A program made the position numbers and the translations under genes. From NCBI GenBank assembly GCA_001512485.1, contig LFRV01000126.1, forward strand, positions 1 to 38,805: 38,805 nucleotides of DNA, written 5' to 3'. How positions within the stretch are numbered: the first letter of the stretch is position 1; each line of letters opens with the position of its first letter. Below, piece after piece: positions 1 to 8,538 of this stretch. This stretch comes from Clostridiales bacterium DTU069. GTDB lineage: Bacteria > Bacillota > Clostridia > DSM-8532. A model generated the notes under the pieces. It saw only the letters and a program-made list of their open reading frames with translations. It did no database searches and had not been told where the DNA came from.

Positions 1-149
1 TACGCTTTTTTAAGAAAACACGGTATAAAATGTAATCAACCAAGGATTTTAGGCGTTATAGTAATACAAGTTTACGTTATATACCTGTTTTTTTAGGTCT
101 TTAAAAATAAAAAGAGTGAACAACGCAAAACGCATTATATTATTTTTAT

Positions 150-178
150 TTTACAAAATGAAATAAATGTGCTATAAT
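150..178 (+). promoter_or_regulatory. Sigma-A-type promoter for the 30-residue peptide gene
   Basis: A -35 TTTACA (150-155) and a perfect -10 TATAAT (173-178) are separated by 17 bp. About 120 nt of leader follow before the peptide's ribosome binding site. The leader contains a possible closing pair, CACCT (185-189) with AGGTG (252-256). I do not recognise a known riboswitch in it. Confidence 0.6.
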
Positions 179-305
179 TAATAACACCTCGCGGAAATTA
201 TTATTCGCATTAATTGTCATTGGATATTACCGTAGAAAGAGATACAGAAATAGGTGCCTCACTTCGCTAATGACTCATAATATTTTTTGGAGGGAGAAAT
301 TAGCA

Positions 306-398
306 ATGTTGTTGAAAAAGAGGTCGATAGCTATCAGTGTATTGATTATCTCTGTTTTGTTATTTGTTATGATGAATTTCACGTCACTAGTAAAATAA
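306..398 (+). CDS. Small single-pass membrane peptide, 30 aa
   Basis: An ATG at 306 follows a strong GGAGGGAG site. It opens a 30-codon frame starting MLLKKRSIAISVLIIS and ending in LVK. The peptide has a basic N-terminus and one hydrophobic segment (about residues 8-24), so it would be a membrane miniprotein or a very short secreted peptide. It has its own consensus promoter upstream, and a rho-independent terminator begins 22 bp after the stop, so it looks monocistronic. I do not recognise a family. Type I toxins and small membrane regulators share this size and shape, but nothing here proves either role. The strong SD and the flanking promoter and terminator are the case for a real gene; lack of known homology is the case against. 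Confidence 0.5.
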   Translation: MLLKKRSIAISVLIISVLLFVMMNFTSLVK

Positions 399-420
399 AT
401 ATATAGATATTTTTTAGGAG

Positions 421-444
421 GAAGGGCAATTGCCCTTTTTTTTT
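421..444 (+). terminator. Rho-independent terminator
   Basis: A perfect palindrome AAGGGCAATTGCCCTT (422-437) runs into a tract of eight or more T. It ends the transcript of the 30-residue peptide and separates it from the cvpA promoter. Confidence 0.85.
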
Positions 445-479
445 CTTATTTTTGCGATTTACACGGGAAATATAAAGCA

Positions 480-508
480 TTGAATCAATAAAGAAAACAT
501 GATATATT
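480..508 (+). promoter_or_regulatory. Promoter of cvpA-family gene
   Basis: TTGAAT (480-485) and TATATT (503-508) are separated by 17 bp. They lie about 30 bp upstream of the start codon of the next gene. Confidence 0.55.
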
Positions 509-541
509 TATTCTAACAAAAAATGTACGCGGAGGCTAAAT

Positions 542-1369
542 ATGCAGCAAAACGGGTATAGATCCTCACGCAGAAGACATACCGGAACAGATAAAATTCC
601 TCTGATAATGCTTCTGATTTTACTGGCTTGCATCATTGTCGCGGATTGGATTTTTAAACTTGGTCTTAATTGGGTGGATTATACACTTATCGGGATTATT
701 TTTCTCAGCGCGTTTATTGGATATGTCAGGGGACTTATCGGCGCGGTGTTCAGCCTGGTCGGATATGTTGCGGCTGTCATTTGCGCGGCACTGTTTTCCG
801 AACCCGTCGCGTTATTTATTATGAAAAACACGAAGATAGCCGAATTGATTAACGAGAAACTGAAGGATATCTATTCCGGTATCAGCATTCCCGTTTTTAA
901 TCAATCGCTTGATTTATCCTCTATTCAAAGCAATAGTCAAATGCTTGAACAAATTCCCGAGTTGCAGGAATTCTTACAGGAAAATTCAATGCTCGGACAG
1001 TTGTTTGAAAATGTTAGCCCTTTGGAATCAGCCTCCCAGGCAATAAGCGGCGCTCTCTCGTCCATAACCGATGTCCTTGTTTTTTCAATAATAAAAGTGA
1101 TATCGGTAATCGCATTATTTTTTGTTGTCAAAATCGCGGTTTCAATTGTTGGAATGCTTGTTAACTCCCTGATATCTCAAAGCAATTTCCTTAGCACTAC
1201 AAATAAGACGATAGGTCTCGCGTTAGGTGCTATTATCGGCTGTTTGGTTGTGTTTGTCGTATGTTCGTATATTGTTCCTTTCATAGGCTCAATGAATATA
1301 ATAAAAATACCTGCTGAATACCAGCAATCAAAAGTTGTCGGCTGGTTGTTTCAATCGTCCGTTTTTTAA
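542..1369 (+). CDS. CvpA family membrane protein
   Basis: This 275-residue integral membrane protein begins at an ATG preceded by GCGGAGG. After a short basic N-terminus it has hydrophobic segments at about 19-38, 44-64, 66-93, 178-205 and 222-250. The second and third flank the family-typical stretch FLSAFIGYVRGLIGAVFSL. CvpA proteins are usually about 160-200 residues. Here a polar loop of roughly 80 residues (about 95-175, rich in Leu, Gln and Ser) sits between the first and second membrane blocks, as in many clostridial members. CvpA homologues are linked to envelope homeostasis and colicin V export in Enterobacteria; the biochemical role is unknown. It has its own promoter and no obvious operon partner. 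Confidence 0.8.
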   Translation: MQQNGYRSSRRRHTGTDKIPLIMLLILLACIIVADWIFKLGLNWVDYTLIGIIFLSAFIGYVRGLIGAVFSLVGYVAAVICAALFSEPVALFIMKNTKIAELINEKLKDIYSGISIPVFNQSLDLSSIQSNSQMLEQIPELQEFLQENSMLGQLFENVSPLESASQAISGALSSITDVLVFSIIKVISVIALFFVVKIAVSIVGMLVNSLISQSNFLSTTNKTIGLALGAIIGCLVVFVVCSYIVPFIGSMNIIKIPAEYQQSKVVGWLFQSSVF

Positions 1370-1503
1370 GCATTAAAACATTTGAAGAAGCTGTATTTTG
1401 TAATATAAGCCATTTTTTCTCGGAAATATAGCAACGGAAGAAATTGCATTTCGTTATTAAGCCTTTTTTTGTCCCGGTATTGTATTAGTAAATCTTATTA
1501 ACT

Positions 1504-1542
1504 TAAATATGATATTTTTAGTACTAAAAATAATCATATTTA
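1504..1542. repeat. AT-rich near-perfect palindrome
   Basis: Arms TAAATATGATATTTTTAGT (1504-1522) and ACTAAAAATAATCATATTTA (1523-1542) are reverse complements apart from one extra base. The centre is GTAC, so there is essentially no loop. It lies in the 368-bp gap between the CvpA gene and the DUF3592 gene. I saw no other gene or clear promoter in that gap. It has no GC-rich stem with a T tract, so it is not a normal terminator. A bidirectional operator or cruciform-forming site is possible. Confidence 0.55.
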
Positions 1543-1737
1543 CTCTTTCCATTAAATTACTAAGCAAATAGAATATTTATATCTGTAAAAACCGCATCTG
1601 CTTTGCTGCATCACGTGTTATTTCCAATGTGCCCGCTGTGTGTTTTGTAAGCATGTCAGGCTTGTTCATACAATGCGCAAATTACGAGAATGAGTGAAAA
1701 GACCGAAAATTCGAGATTTATTTTGGAGGTATTAAAA

Positions 1738-2184
1738 ATGGTAAGAGTAACAACAAGAACAAAATTTCACTTGGGACGAAGAGGAACAATTGTCTTGTGT
1801 GCCATATTAGGTATTGCATTGATACTAATTGGCATAGGTTTGCTGTCCAGGTCCGCAAAATTCTCTAACAAGGGCGTATCCGTAGAAGCAAAGGTTAGTG
1901 ACATTAAAGTCAGCAAATCAAGCAAATCAACGACTTATACACCCCACGTTACATTTGATACGCTTGATGGAAAAACTGTCAGTGTAAGCCTTAATGTCAA
2001 ATCTACCAATCGTTCGTCTTATTCCGTCGGTGACAAGGTTAAAATTATTTATTTGCAGGAAGATCCAACAACAGTGATAATGGATTCGTTTTTCAACAAG
2101 TACGGGTTCCCGGTATTATTCATCATGGGAGGAATCTTGTGTTTATTCTTAGGTGTGAAGAGAATTATTTCTCCAAGACCTTAA
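1738..2184 (+). CDS. DUF3592-like two-pass membrane protein
   Basis: The ATG at 1738 is preceded at ideal distance by TTGGAGGT. An in-frame ATG at 1690 has no such site, so I prefer the 148-residue form. It has one membrane helix near residues 17-36 (LCAILGIALILIGIGLLS) and a second near 118-142 (FPVLFIMGGILCLFLG). Between them lies an extracytoplasmic beta domain of about 80 residues containing GVSVEAKVSDIKVSKSS and VSLNVKSTNRSSYSVGDKV. This is the layout of DUF3592, an OB-like domain between two helices, seen in many bacterial membrane proteins of unknown function. It appears to be a single gene. Confidence 0.7.
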   Translation: MVRVTTRTKFHLGRRGTIVLCAILGIALILIGIGLLSRSAKFSNKGVSVEAKVSDIKVSKSSKSTTYTPHVTFDTLDGKTVSVSLNVKSTNRSSYSVGDKVKIIYLQEDPTTVIMDSFFNKYGFPVLFIMGGILCLFLGVKRIISPRP

Positions 2185-2355
2185 TGGTATATTTTTAGTT
2201 CAGTTGCAATACGTGCTTTCGACAAGACGCGCTGACAGGTTTTCCTGTAAATAAAGGGCATATTGTGCACTTCATTTAATGCGTGCTTATACCGATAAAA
2301 ATAATAGGATTTATTGGTCCGTTATTAGGTAATCATGTATTGGATGGGTGATATA

Positions 2356-5328
2356 ATGAACTTTTACATAAGAAATGGAAACCTGAGAGTCAGGCGTCTT
2401 GTTTTTTTTATTCTGCTTTCACTGCTTTTATCGAATGTTCCGCACCAAACCTCGGCGTCAAACACCATACCGGCGCGTATATTCGAGGGCTCCGAAAATT
2501 CAAAAGCCATTTTAGCCAACCTTGATTATATTGATGTGAAGCAGTCGAATTCATGGGCAAAAAACGCTATCTGGGAAACGGGAGCCCTTGAGCTTATGAA
2601 GGGCTACGGGGAAAAGAGATTCGGGCTTAACACACGCCTTTCGGCAGAGGAAGCTCTCGTTATTGCATACAATATGGCCGGCCGTGAGGCTGAAGCGCAG
2701 TTAGCCGCCGAAGCGCTGGATTTGCAGAGACGTGAGGAAGACCGGAAAACTCCCGCCGGAAACATGTGGGCAGACGGATATCTTCTGCTGGCGCTTAACG
2801 ACGGATTGATAACACAGGAACAATATAACGACGCGATGCAGACCGACCAGCTTGAGCTCGAACCGACCGCGTTTCGCCGCAGCAATCCTGTTACGCGTGA
2901 AGATATGGCTTTTTATTTGGCAAAAGTTCTTGAAATAAATCCTGTAAACAGTCAAACCCATACTTTTAATGATTACCGCGACTGGAAGGAAGCTAATCCG
3001 CACCGTATCCCGTATATAGAAGCGCTGCTCCAGAACAGGGTTATGAACGGAGACGGAAACGGGTATTTCAGGCCTAAGGGAACGGTAACAAGGGAGCAGG
3101 CGGCCCAGATTATTCAGAACGCATTCCCTTTTATTTTTCCGAGACTTAACATTGAGAAATTTAAAGGAACAATTGAGAGCATAGAACAGTATACAGACAA
3201 GACAGATGGCCGTAATTCAACGGTTACAATCATTGATGTCAGAAACAGCGGCGGGCAGCTGCATCAATTCCGTTTCGAAAGACCTTCGGCGGAAGAAAAG
3301 ATGAACGAGATGGCCGGCGGCAGTAAAAATACCGTGTCAAAGGGCGCCATAGTAAATGATATGGGCGTGCTTAAGGACGAGTCGGCATTTGGCGAAGGGC
3401 AGGAAATTATTTATTTCATAAAAAACAACCGGATAGTCTATGCATCGATAGTAATAAGCAGCACGAGAACCGAGTATTATCTTGGGAAAATACTGTCCGT
3501 AGATGATGAGAACAGGCATATCGGCATTGAAGTGTTTTTGGAGCTGCCGTTTTCGGACATAAGGCTCGCAGATCCGGCTGTTTTGTATAATATTGTTCCG
3601 GACGGCACCGTCGAAAAGCTTTCGGTCAGCGAAGACGCAAAGATATTCATGGATTTTTCACGGAAAACCCTTAAAGATATCAAACCCGAATCAATAATGC
3701 TTATTACTGTCGAGAACGGGCTTGTTACCGGTCTGGTAAAGGTTAATCTCGATCTGCTGCAGGAAGAAGGGATTGTAAGCGGCATTGTTGAAGAGAACAA
3801 TCCTGATCTTGGTTACGTGACACTCTATTTCCCGGACGGTTTGGGAACTTCGCCGGCTTACGGCGAGAGCCTGTCGAATTACCGGACATATTCGTACCTG
3901 CGGGCTGAAGATGTTACGGTTTATAAAAATGGGGTACCTGCCGTGATGGAAGAAATAAAGCCCGGAGACAGCGTGTTTCTCAAGCTTGACGCAGATGGAA
4001 ACCTTATAAGGATAAGCGCGTCGGATAATTATTACCCGGTTTACGGGCGGGTACGGGCGAAGCTGAGCGGCAACCTGCTTATTGAAAAGCAGGATGGAAC
4101 GTACGAACAGATAACGATTCCTCCGAATACCCCTGTTTTCAGGCAGAAAAGAAGAGTAACGTGGGATGATATAAAAGAAGGGGATAATTTAAGAATTCTG
4201 CTTCAGAAGAGCGGAAGCAATGTAATAGTCGGGGAAGTGACTCTCGAAAAGAAAGCTCAGGAAACCACCGGTATTTACAAGGCTCAGTTCGGATATTATG
4301 ACGATTATAACAACAGCATTGTCGTAACAAGGCTGCAGCAGTTCAGCGACGGCATCTGGAAGCAGCCTGAAACGGCAGGCGCAAGCAAGCTCCAAATCAG
4401 TGAGAACTATAAACCGGATATTCAAAAAGGCATGCACGGAACAGTATACCTCGCGATGGGAAAAAACTTCATGGGAAACAATACCGTTATCAAGATGGCA
4501 TCAGACGGAGGTGCTCTGCTGTCCGAAGTAATAGGTGACACAATTGTCGAGGTACAGCCCGGAAGGGGAAGTCTTACGCTGCTGAATAAAAACATGCGTT
4601 TCGTTTACGGCCCGGATTCTATAATAGTTAAGGGCGGCAAACTGCTTGAGCCGAACCAGGTTAAGAGCTATGACGAAGCTTATGTAGTCGCGGGCAGCCA
4701 CGTTGACGGCACGCATAAAGCGGATGTAATCTGGCTCAGGGAACCGGCCGGAGATACGGGGCTTACGCTTTATCGCGGACGGATATCAGGTATCGAATGG
4801 TTGAGTTCGTTCACATTGCAGTCCTTTTCCGAGTTCCGCGATCCTGAATGGGAATTTGTCAACGTACCTAAAACGCTTAGTATCGATCCTCAATACATAA
4901 GGATATATGATGATGACGGCAGAACCGATCCCGCGCAGTTTAACGACAACGGCGAAAACAGCTATAAAAACCGCACGGTTTACGTACTCGCTCAGGAAGG
5001 CAGAGCGATGCTTGTCAGCACGGCTCCTTACGGCGATGTGGTTTATAAGGGCCGGATACTGAAACTTGAAGGCGCGGTAAAAGATGCTTACGGGCATTCA
5101 GTTTCTCCTCCTGGTTCGATGCTCCTTTCGGAGGCAAGGGTGTATAACCTTCGGACCTGGATTTGGGAGAATAACGATGACGTTCAAATGGGAATACCGC
5201 CGAACGCGGTTATTATGAGAAACGGGAAGGTTGCCGACGCCGAGCAGCTTGAAGAGGGAGACAGGATTACAGTAATCAAGTCGGAAACATCGGATGACGC
5301 ATACGTCATTATCGCTGAATCATACTGA
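2356..5328 (+). CDS. Secreted SLH-domain protein with long beta-repeat region
   Basis: I chose the ATG at 2356 (990 aa) because GGGTGAT sits just upstream and the signal peptide then starts normally: basic MNFYIRNGNLRVRR, then the hydrophobic core LVFFILLSLLLSN, with cleavage near TSAS. Three SLH domains occupy about 61-260, with motif residues TRED (180-183) and TREQ (245-248). The first is the least canonical, and the second carries an Ala/Glu-rich insertion. SLH domains bind pyruvylated cell-wall polymer, so the protein should be surface-attached. The remaining 700 residues look like several copies of a beta domain with a recurring pattern of G-x-V, Y/VTL, a DVTVYKNG-type strand and IKPGDSVFLKL. 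The gene for another SLH protein follows after 35 bp, so the two are probably co-transcribed. Substrate and partners are unknown. Confidence 0.8.
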   Translation: MNFYIRNGNLRVRRLVFFILLSLLLSNVPHQTSASNTIPARIFEGSENSKAILANLDYIDVKQSNSWAKNAIWETGALELMKGYGEKRFGLNTRLSAEEALVIAYNMAGREAEAQLAAEALDLQRREEDRKTPAGNMWADGYLLLALNDGLITQEQYNDAMQTDQLELEPTAFRRSNPVTREDMAFYLAKVLEINPVNSQTHTFNDYRDWKEANPHRIPYIEALLQNRVMNGDGNGYFRPKGTVTREQAAQIIQNAFPFIFPRLNIEKFKGTIESIEQYTDKTDGRNSTVTIIDVRNSGGQLHQFRFERPSAEEKMNEMAGGSKNTVSKGAIVNDMGVLKDESAFGEGQEIIYFIKNNRIVYASIVISSTRTEYYLGKILSVDDENRHIGIEVFLELPFSDIRLADPAVLYNIVPDGTVEKLSVSEDAKIFMDFSRKTLKDIKPESIMLITVENGLVTGLVKVNLDLLQEEGIVSGIVEENNPDLGYVTLYFPDGLGTSPAYGESLSNYRTYSYLRAEDVTVYKNGVPAVMEEIKPGDSVFLKLDADGNLIRISASDNYYPVYGRVRAKLSGNLLIEKQDGTYEQITIPPNTPVFRQKRRVTWDDIKEGDNLRILLQKSGSNVIVGEVTLEKKAQETTGIYKAQFGYYDDYNNSIVVTRLQQFSDGIWKQPETAGASKLQISENYKPDIQKGMHGTVYLAMGKNFMGNNTVIKMASDGGALLSEVIGDTIVEVQPGRGSLTLLNKNMRFVYGPDSIIVKGGKLLEPNQVKSYDEAYVVAGSHVDGTHKADVIWLREPAGDTGLTLYRGRISGIEWLSSFTLQSFSEFRDPEWEFVNVPKTLSIDPQYIRIYDDDGRTDPAQFNDNGENSYKNRTVYVLAQEGRAMLVSTAPYGDVVYKGRILKLEGAVKDAYGHSVSPPGSMLLSEARVYNLRTWIWENNDDVQMGIPPNAVIMRNGKVADAEQLEEGDRITVIKSETSDDAYVIIAESY

Positions 5329-5363
5329 ATAAGACCAATGGATGGTATACCGGAGGGGATATA

Positions 5364-6893
5364 ATGAAATATAAAAGCAGATTCGGAATATTAATGGCCA
5401 TAATAATCAGTATTCTCACGGTGGCAGGAACGCTGAATACATATGCATATTCCGGTTCAATGGGATATGACGGAGGCATATCGGCCGCGGATCCGTATGA
5501 GAATAATACTTATCTGTACCGCGAAGTGTGCTTTTTAACCGGTGTTCCCGTTATATTCGAAGGCACTCTTACGGTAAAAAAGAATGTAAGGAAGGACAGG
5601 ATAAACACGACATATACATACAACCTGGAAAACGTTGAACGTGATGCCTCAATTACCCGGGTTGTTGTTATTGATACATATACAGAAACGAAACAGACGG
5701 GACAGGTGGTCGAATCAAGCACGCATGCGAGAATGCCGACCGAAATCGTCAGGTTCGGGCAAACAACCTATAATTTAATCGGTTACCGTTTTACGCAGTC
5801 CGGAATTACCGATCCTAAACCAGCGGTATATTACAATGCGGGCGAATACAGCGTGAAAAAAACTTACAGGATCAGCACGGGCGGTACAATTGATCTTGAG
5901 CTGACCGGAAACCAGTACGGATATGACCAGTATTGGAGCAGCGCGAAAGCAGGAAGGGTAAATATAATGATATCGGCAAAACCTGTAATTGGGGGCGAAA
6001 CCGCGCCGTGGGGAGGATGGGCCGAAGTTTCGGTGTCAAGTACCGCAAAGAAGGATTTTAAATATATAAAAAATGAACCGTGGCAAATCAGTTTTGAGGG
6101 CGGCTACGTCGAACAGAACTGGGAGGAAAGCATCCTTGAATACAACGCGGTACTGCCCGAGTTCGATAAGAACGGCAAAGCTACGGAAGTAATGCACAGC
6201 TACAGCGAACGCATGGGCATTAATACCGAGCCTGTCAATACAAGGCTCATGGTACCCGATTTAAAACATTTGGAAGGGCATTGGGCTGAAGAACCGGTAA
6301 AGATATTATACAGCCTTGAAATCCTTTCCGGAACAGGCGATAACTTCAACCCTGCCAAATACGTTACAAGGCGGGATTTTACCGCAATGGTTGTCAGGGC
6401 TGTCAGGGATATTCCGGAAGATCCGGACCTCGTTGTCAGAACGGTAACTACACCGTCCCGTTCACGCGACAAAGCCCCTGAAGTATCCCCGTTCCTGGAT
6501 GTTAATGCCGATGACATATATTATGAGGAAATAAAAACCGCAAGCAGCCGCGGAATAATCCAGGGCACGGGACAGGCATATTTTTCACCGGACAGGCATA
6601 TAACAAAAGCAGAGGCTTTTACAATTCTAATCCGCGCGATCGGGCTTGAAGGGCTTGCACCGTATCCATATTCGATAACTCATTTTGCGGATAATGACAG
6701 CATTCCCGCATTCGCAAGAAACGCCGCTGCGGTGGCATACCGGATAGGGTTGGCCGAAGAGGACAGCAGGGGCTTTTTTAACCCGGACGAAAAATTCACT
6801 TATGAAAAAGCGTCGGACATTATTTACAAATTCGTTCAATACCTTGGAAAAGAGCTTGTTAAGGATTACCGTGAAAGGATATTGAATTATTAA
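5364..6893 (+). CDS. Secreted protein with C-terminal SLH triplet
   Basis: The ATG at 5364 is preceded by CCGGAGGGG. The 509-residue protein has a signal peptide (MKYKSRFGILMAIIISILTVAGTL, core only partly quoted) ending around AYS. Residues 30-295 form an unrecognised beta-rich region with many Thr, Tyr and Gly. Three SLH domains follow at about 300-350, 377-430 and 440-500, with motif positions TRRD, TKAE and TYEK. The middle one is closest to consensus (FSPDRHITKAEAF). This order, effector first and anchor last, is the reverse of the preceding gene. The two SLH genes are 35 bp apart and likely form one unit. The N-terminal part gives no enzymatic motif that I recognise. Confidence 0.8.
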   Translation: MKYKSRFGILMAIIISILTVAGTLNTYAYSGSMGYDGGISAADPYENNTYLYREVCFLTGVPVIFEGTLTVKKNVRKDRINTTYTYNLENVERDASITRVVVIDTYTETKQTGQVVESSTHARMPTEIVRFGQTTYNLIGYRFTQSGITDPKPAVYYNAGEYSVKKTYRISTGGTIDLELTGNQYGYDQYWSSAKAGRVNIMISAKPVIGGETAPWGGWAEVSVSSTAKKDFKYIKNEPWQISFEGGYVEQNWEESILEYNAVLPEFDKNGKATEVMHSYSERMGINTEPVNTRLMVPDLKHLEGHWAEEPVKILYSLEILSGTGDNFNPAKYVTRRDFTAMVVRAVRDIPEDPDLVVRTVTTPSRSRDKAPEVSPFLDVNADDIYYEEIKTASSRGIIQGTGQAYFSPDRHITKAEAFTILIRAIGLEGLAPYPYSITHFADNDSIPAFARNAAAVAYRIGLAEEDSRGFFNPDEKFTYEKASDIIYKFVQYLGKELVKDYRERILNY

Positions 6894-6911
6894 CTCTTAT
6901 ACGGCGCGAAA

Positions 6912-6959
6912 ACGGGTTCCTGCCCGGAGGGCGGGAGGCGGTAAGCAATTGAGGCCCGT
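6912..6959 (+). other. GC-rich nested hairpin upstream of S41 protease gene
   Basis: An outer pair ACGGG/CCCGT (6912-6916, 6955-6959) encloses a 7-bp stem CCTGCCC-GGA-GGGCGGG (6919-6935). No T tract follows, so termination would be inefficient. It stands out from the AT-rich intergenic DNA and sits just before the promoter of the next gene. Confidence 0.45.
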
Positions 6960-6960
6960 A

Positions 6961-6989
6961 TTGCAACCCCTGAAAAACAATGGTAGAAT
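6961..6989 (+). promoter_or_regulatory. Promoter of S41 protease gene
   Basis: TTGCAA (6961-6966) and TAGAAT (6984-6989) are spaced by 17 bp. They lie about 35 bp before the chosen start at 7024. Confidence 0.5.
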
Positions 6990-7023
6990 TTAAGCAAATA
7001 AATAATTGGAAGCAGGCGTTTCA

Positions 7024-8502
7024 ATGAAAAAATGTAATAAAACAGCGATAGCTTTAATATTGGTCCTTGTATTGCAGTTCATACCCGCAGTTCCCGTTCA
7101 GGCCGGCGGGTATTCGGATTATCTCGAGCAAGTTATGAATATGGCGAAAGAACGCTATTATCAGGATGTGTCTGAAGAAGAACTGTTAAAGGGAGCATTA
7201 AGAGGCATATTCAACTCGATGGATGAATACACGACATTTTACGATCTTGACGAGGCCGGCAATTTTTTAAACTCAATGCAGGGCAATTACCAGGGGATAG
7301 GCGTGGAGATATCCGGTGTGCCCGAGGGTGTTATTGTCGTCCGTGTTTTTGAGAATTCGCCTGCCGAAGGCGCCGGAATACTTCCCGATGACATTATTGC
7401 GCGAGTCGATGGAATAGATGTCGGTGGAATGACCGCTCAGGATATTTCAAACCTGATTCGCGGAGAAAGCGGTACATATGTTGAACTCGGCATTATAAGA
7501 GGCGGCGCGAAGGAGCTTATTACAGTAAGGGTACAGCGCGGTTCCGTAAATATAAGTCCTGTGAAATGGATGGTTCACGGAGACGTGATGTATATAAGGC
7601 TCGAATCTTTCAGCGGGAACAGTTCGCGTTTTTTCGACCAGGCGCTTCGGGAAATGGATGACAGGGGCCTGGTAAAAATGATCCTGGACCTGCGAAATAA
7701 CCCGGGCGGCGAGGTGGCTCAGGCCGTGGCCATTGCTCGCAGGCTTGTAAGAAATGGCGTTATAACCAAATTGGATTTTAAAGCCGAATACGCAAGAGAT
7801 ATCACGTATTATTCATTCCTGTACAAACCTAAATATATCCCCGCCGTTCTTATTAACGGCAATTCGGCCAGCGCTTCCGAAATTCTCGCAAGCGCGATAC
7901 AGGATTCGAAAGATGGCTTCCTTGTCGGCACAAAGACCTATGGCAAGGGTGTTGTACAGAATATGTATCCTGTTCTGAAGCCCGAAGCGTATGAAAAATA
8001 TGCGGCTTTATACGGCGAGAACATCATCGATGGTTATAAGTGGGCGAATAATCATGGCGTGGTAGTGGCGGAATCCGACTTGATAGGTTGGGTAAAAATA
8101 ACCACGGGCCATTACCTGACGAGAAACGGCAGGGCAATCCATAATATCGGGGTTCTGCCCGATTTTGAAGTTGAAGATTACGAGCTTGTTAACGGAATTG
8201 ACATTCAAAGCATAAAGCCGCTTGAACATGATAACGATATACTGTTGAACGGGGTTGGCAATGACGTATACAGCGCCGAGAAAATACTTGCGGTTAAGGG
8301 TGCTGAAATTGATACGCCCGACAATGTTCTTGATCAAAAAACAAGCGATGCCCTGGTGCTGTTCCAGAAGGAAAAAGGCATTCCCGCTACCGGAGTTTTG
8401 GATAGAGCGACAAAGGCCGCTCTTAACGAGGAATTAACCGCACTGCGTTTAAATATTGACAGGCAGTATTCAAAAGCGTTGGAGCTGTTAGGCTATTTTT
8501 AA
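7024..8502 (+). CDS. S41 family C-terminal processing peptidase (CtpA-like)
   Basis: The product is a secreted serine protease. I place the start at ATG 7024 (492 aa) rather than the in-frame TTG at 7006, because the signal peptide then begins MKKCNKTAIALILVLVL and ends near VQAGG. A PDZ domain covers about 80-165 (GNYQGIGVEISGV onward). The S41 core follows, with the catalytic dyad Ser283 in NSASASEIL and Lys308 in KTYGKG. Their 25-residue spacing matches the CtpB and Tsp families. A peptidoglycan-binding domain ends the protein (about 415-480, ALVLFQKEKGIPATGVLD), suggesting action at the cell wall. The next gene lies 36 bp downstream. Such proteases trim C-termini of exported proteins; the substrate here is unknown, and the neighbouring SLH proteins are only a guess. 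Confidence 0.92.
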   Translation: MKKCNKTAIALILVLVLQFIPAVPVQAGGYSDYLEQVMNMAKERYYQDVSEEELLKGALRGIFNSMDEYTTFYDLDEAGNFLNSMQGNYQGIGVEISGVPEGVIVVRVFENSPAEGAGILPDDIIARVDGIDVGGMTAQDISNLIRGESGTYVELGIIRGGAKELITVRVQRGSVNISPVKWMVHGDVMYIRLESFSGNSSRFFDQALREMDDRGLVKMILDLRNNPGGEVAQAVAIARRLVRNGVITKLDFKAEYARDITYYSFLYKPKYIPAVLINGNSASASEILASAIQDSKDGFLVGTKTYGKGVVQNMYPVLKPEAYEKYAALYGENIIDGYKWANNHGVVVAESDLIGWVKITTGHYLTRNGRAIHNIGVLPDFEVEDYELVNGIDIQSIKPLEHDNDILLNGVGNDVYSAEKILAVKGAEIDTPDNVLDQKTSDALVLFQKEKGIPATGVLDRATKAALNEELTALRLNIDRQYSKALELLGYF

Positions 8503-8538
8503 CATAAGGATTAAGCATGTTCAAATGCTGGGGTACAA

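Noticed and set aside
179-290. Leader of the 30-residue peptide as a known riboswitch
   Set aside because: I compared it by eye with c-di-GMP, purine and cobalamin consensus motifs and found no match; only one possible closing stem is present.
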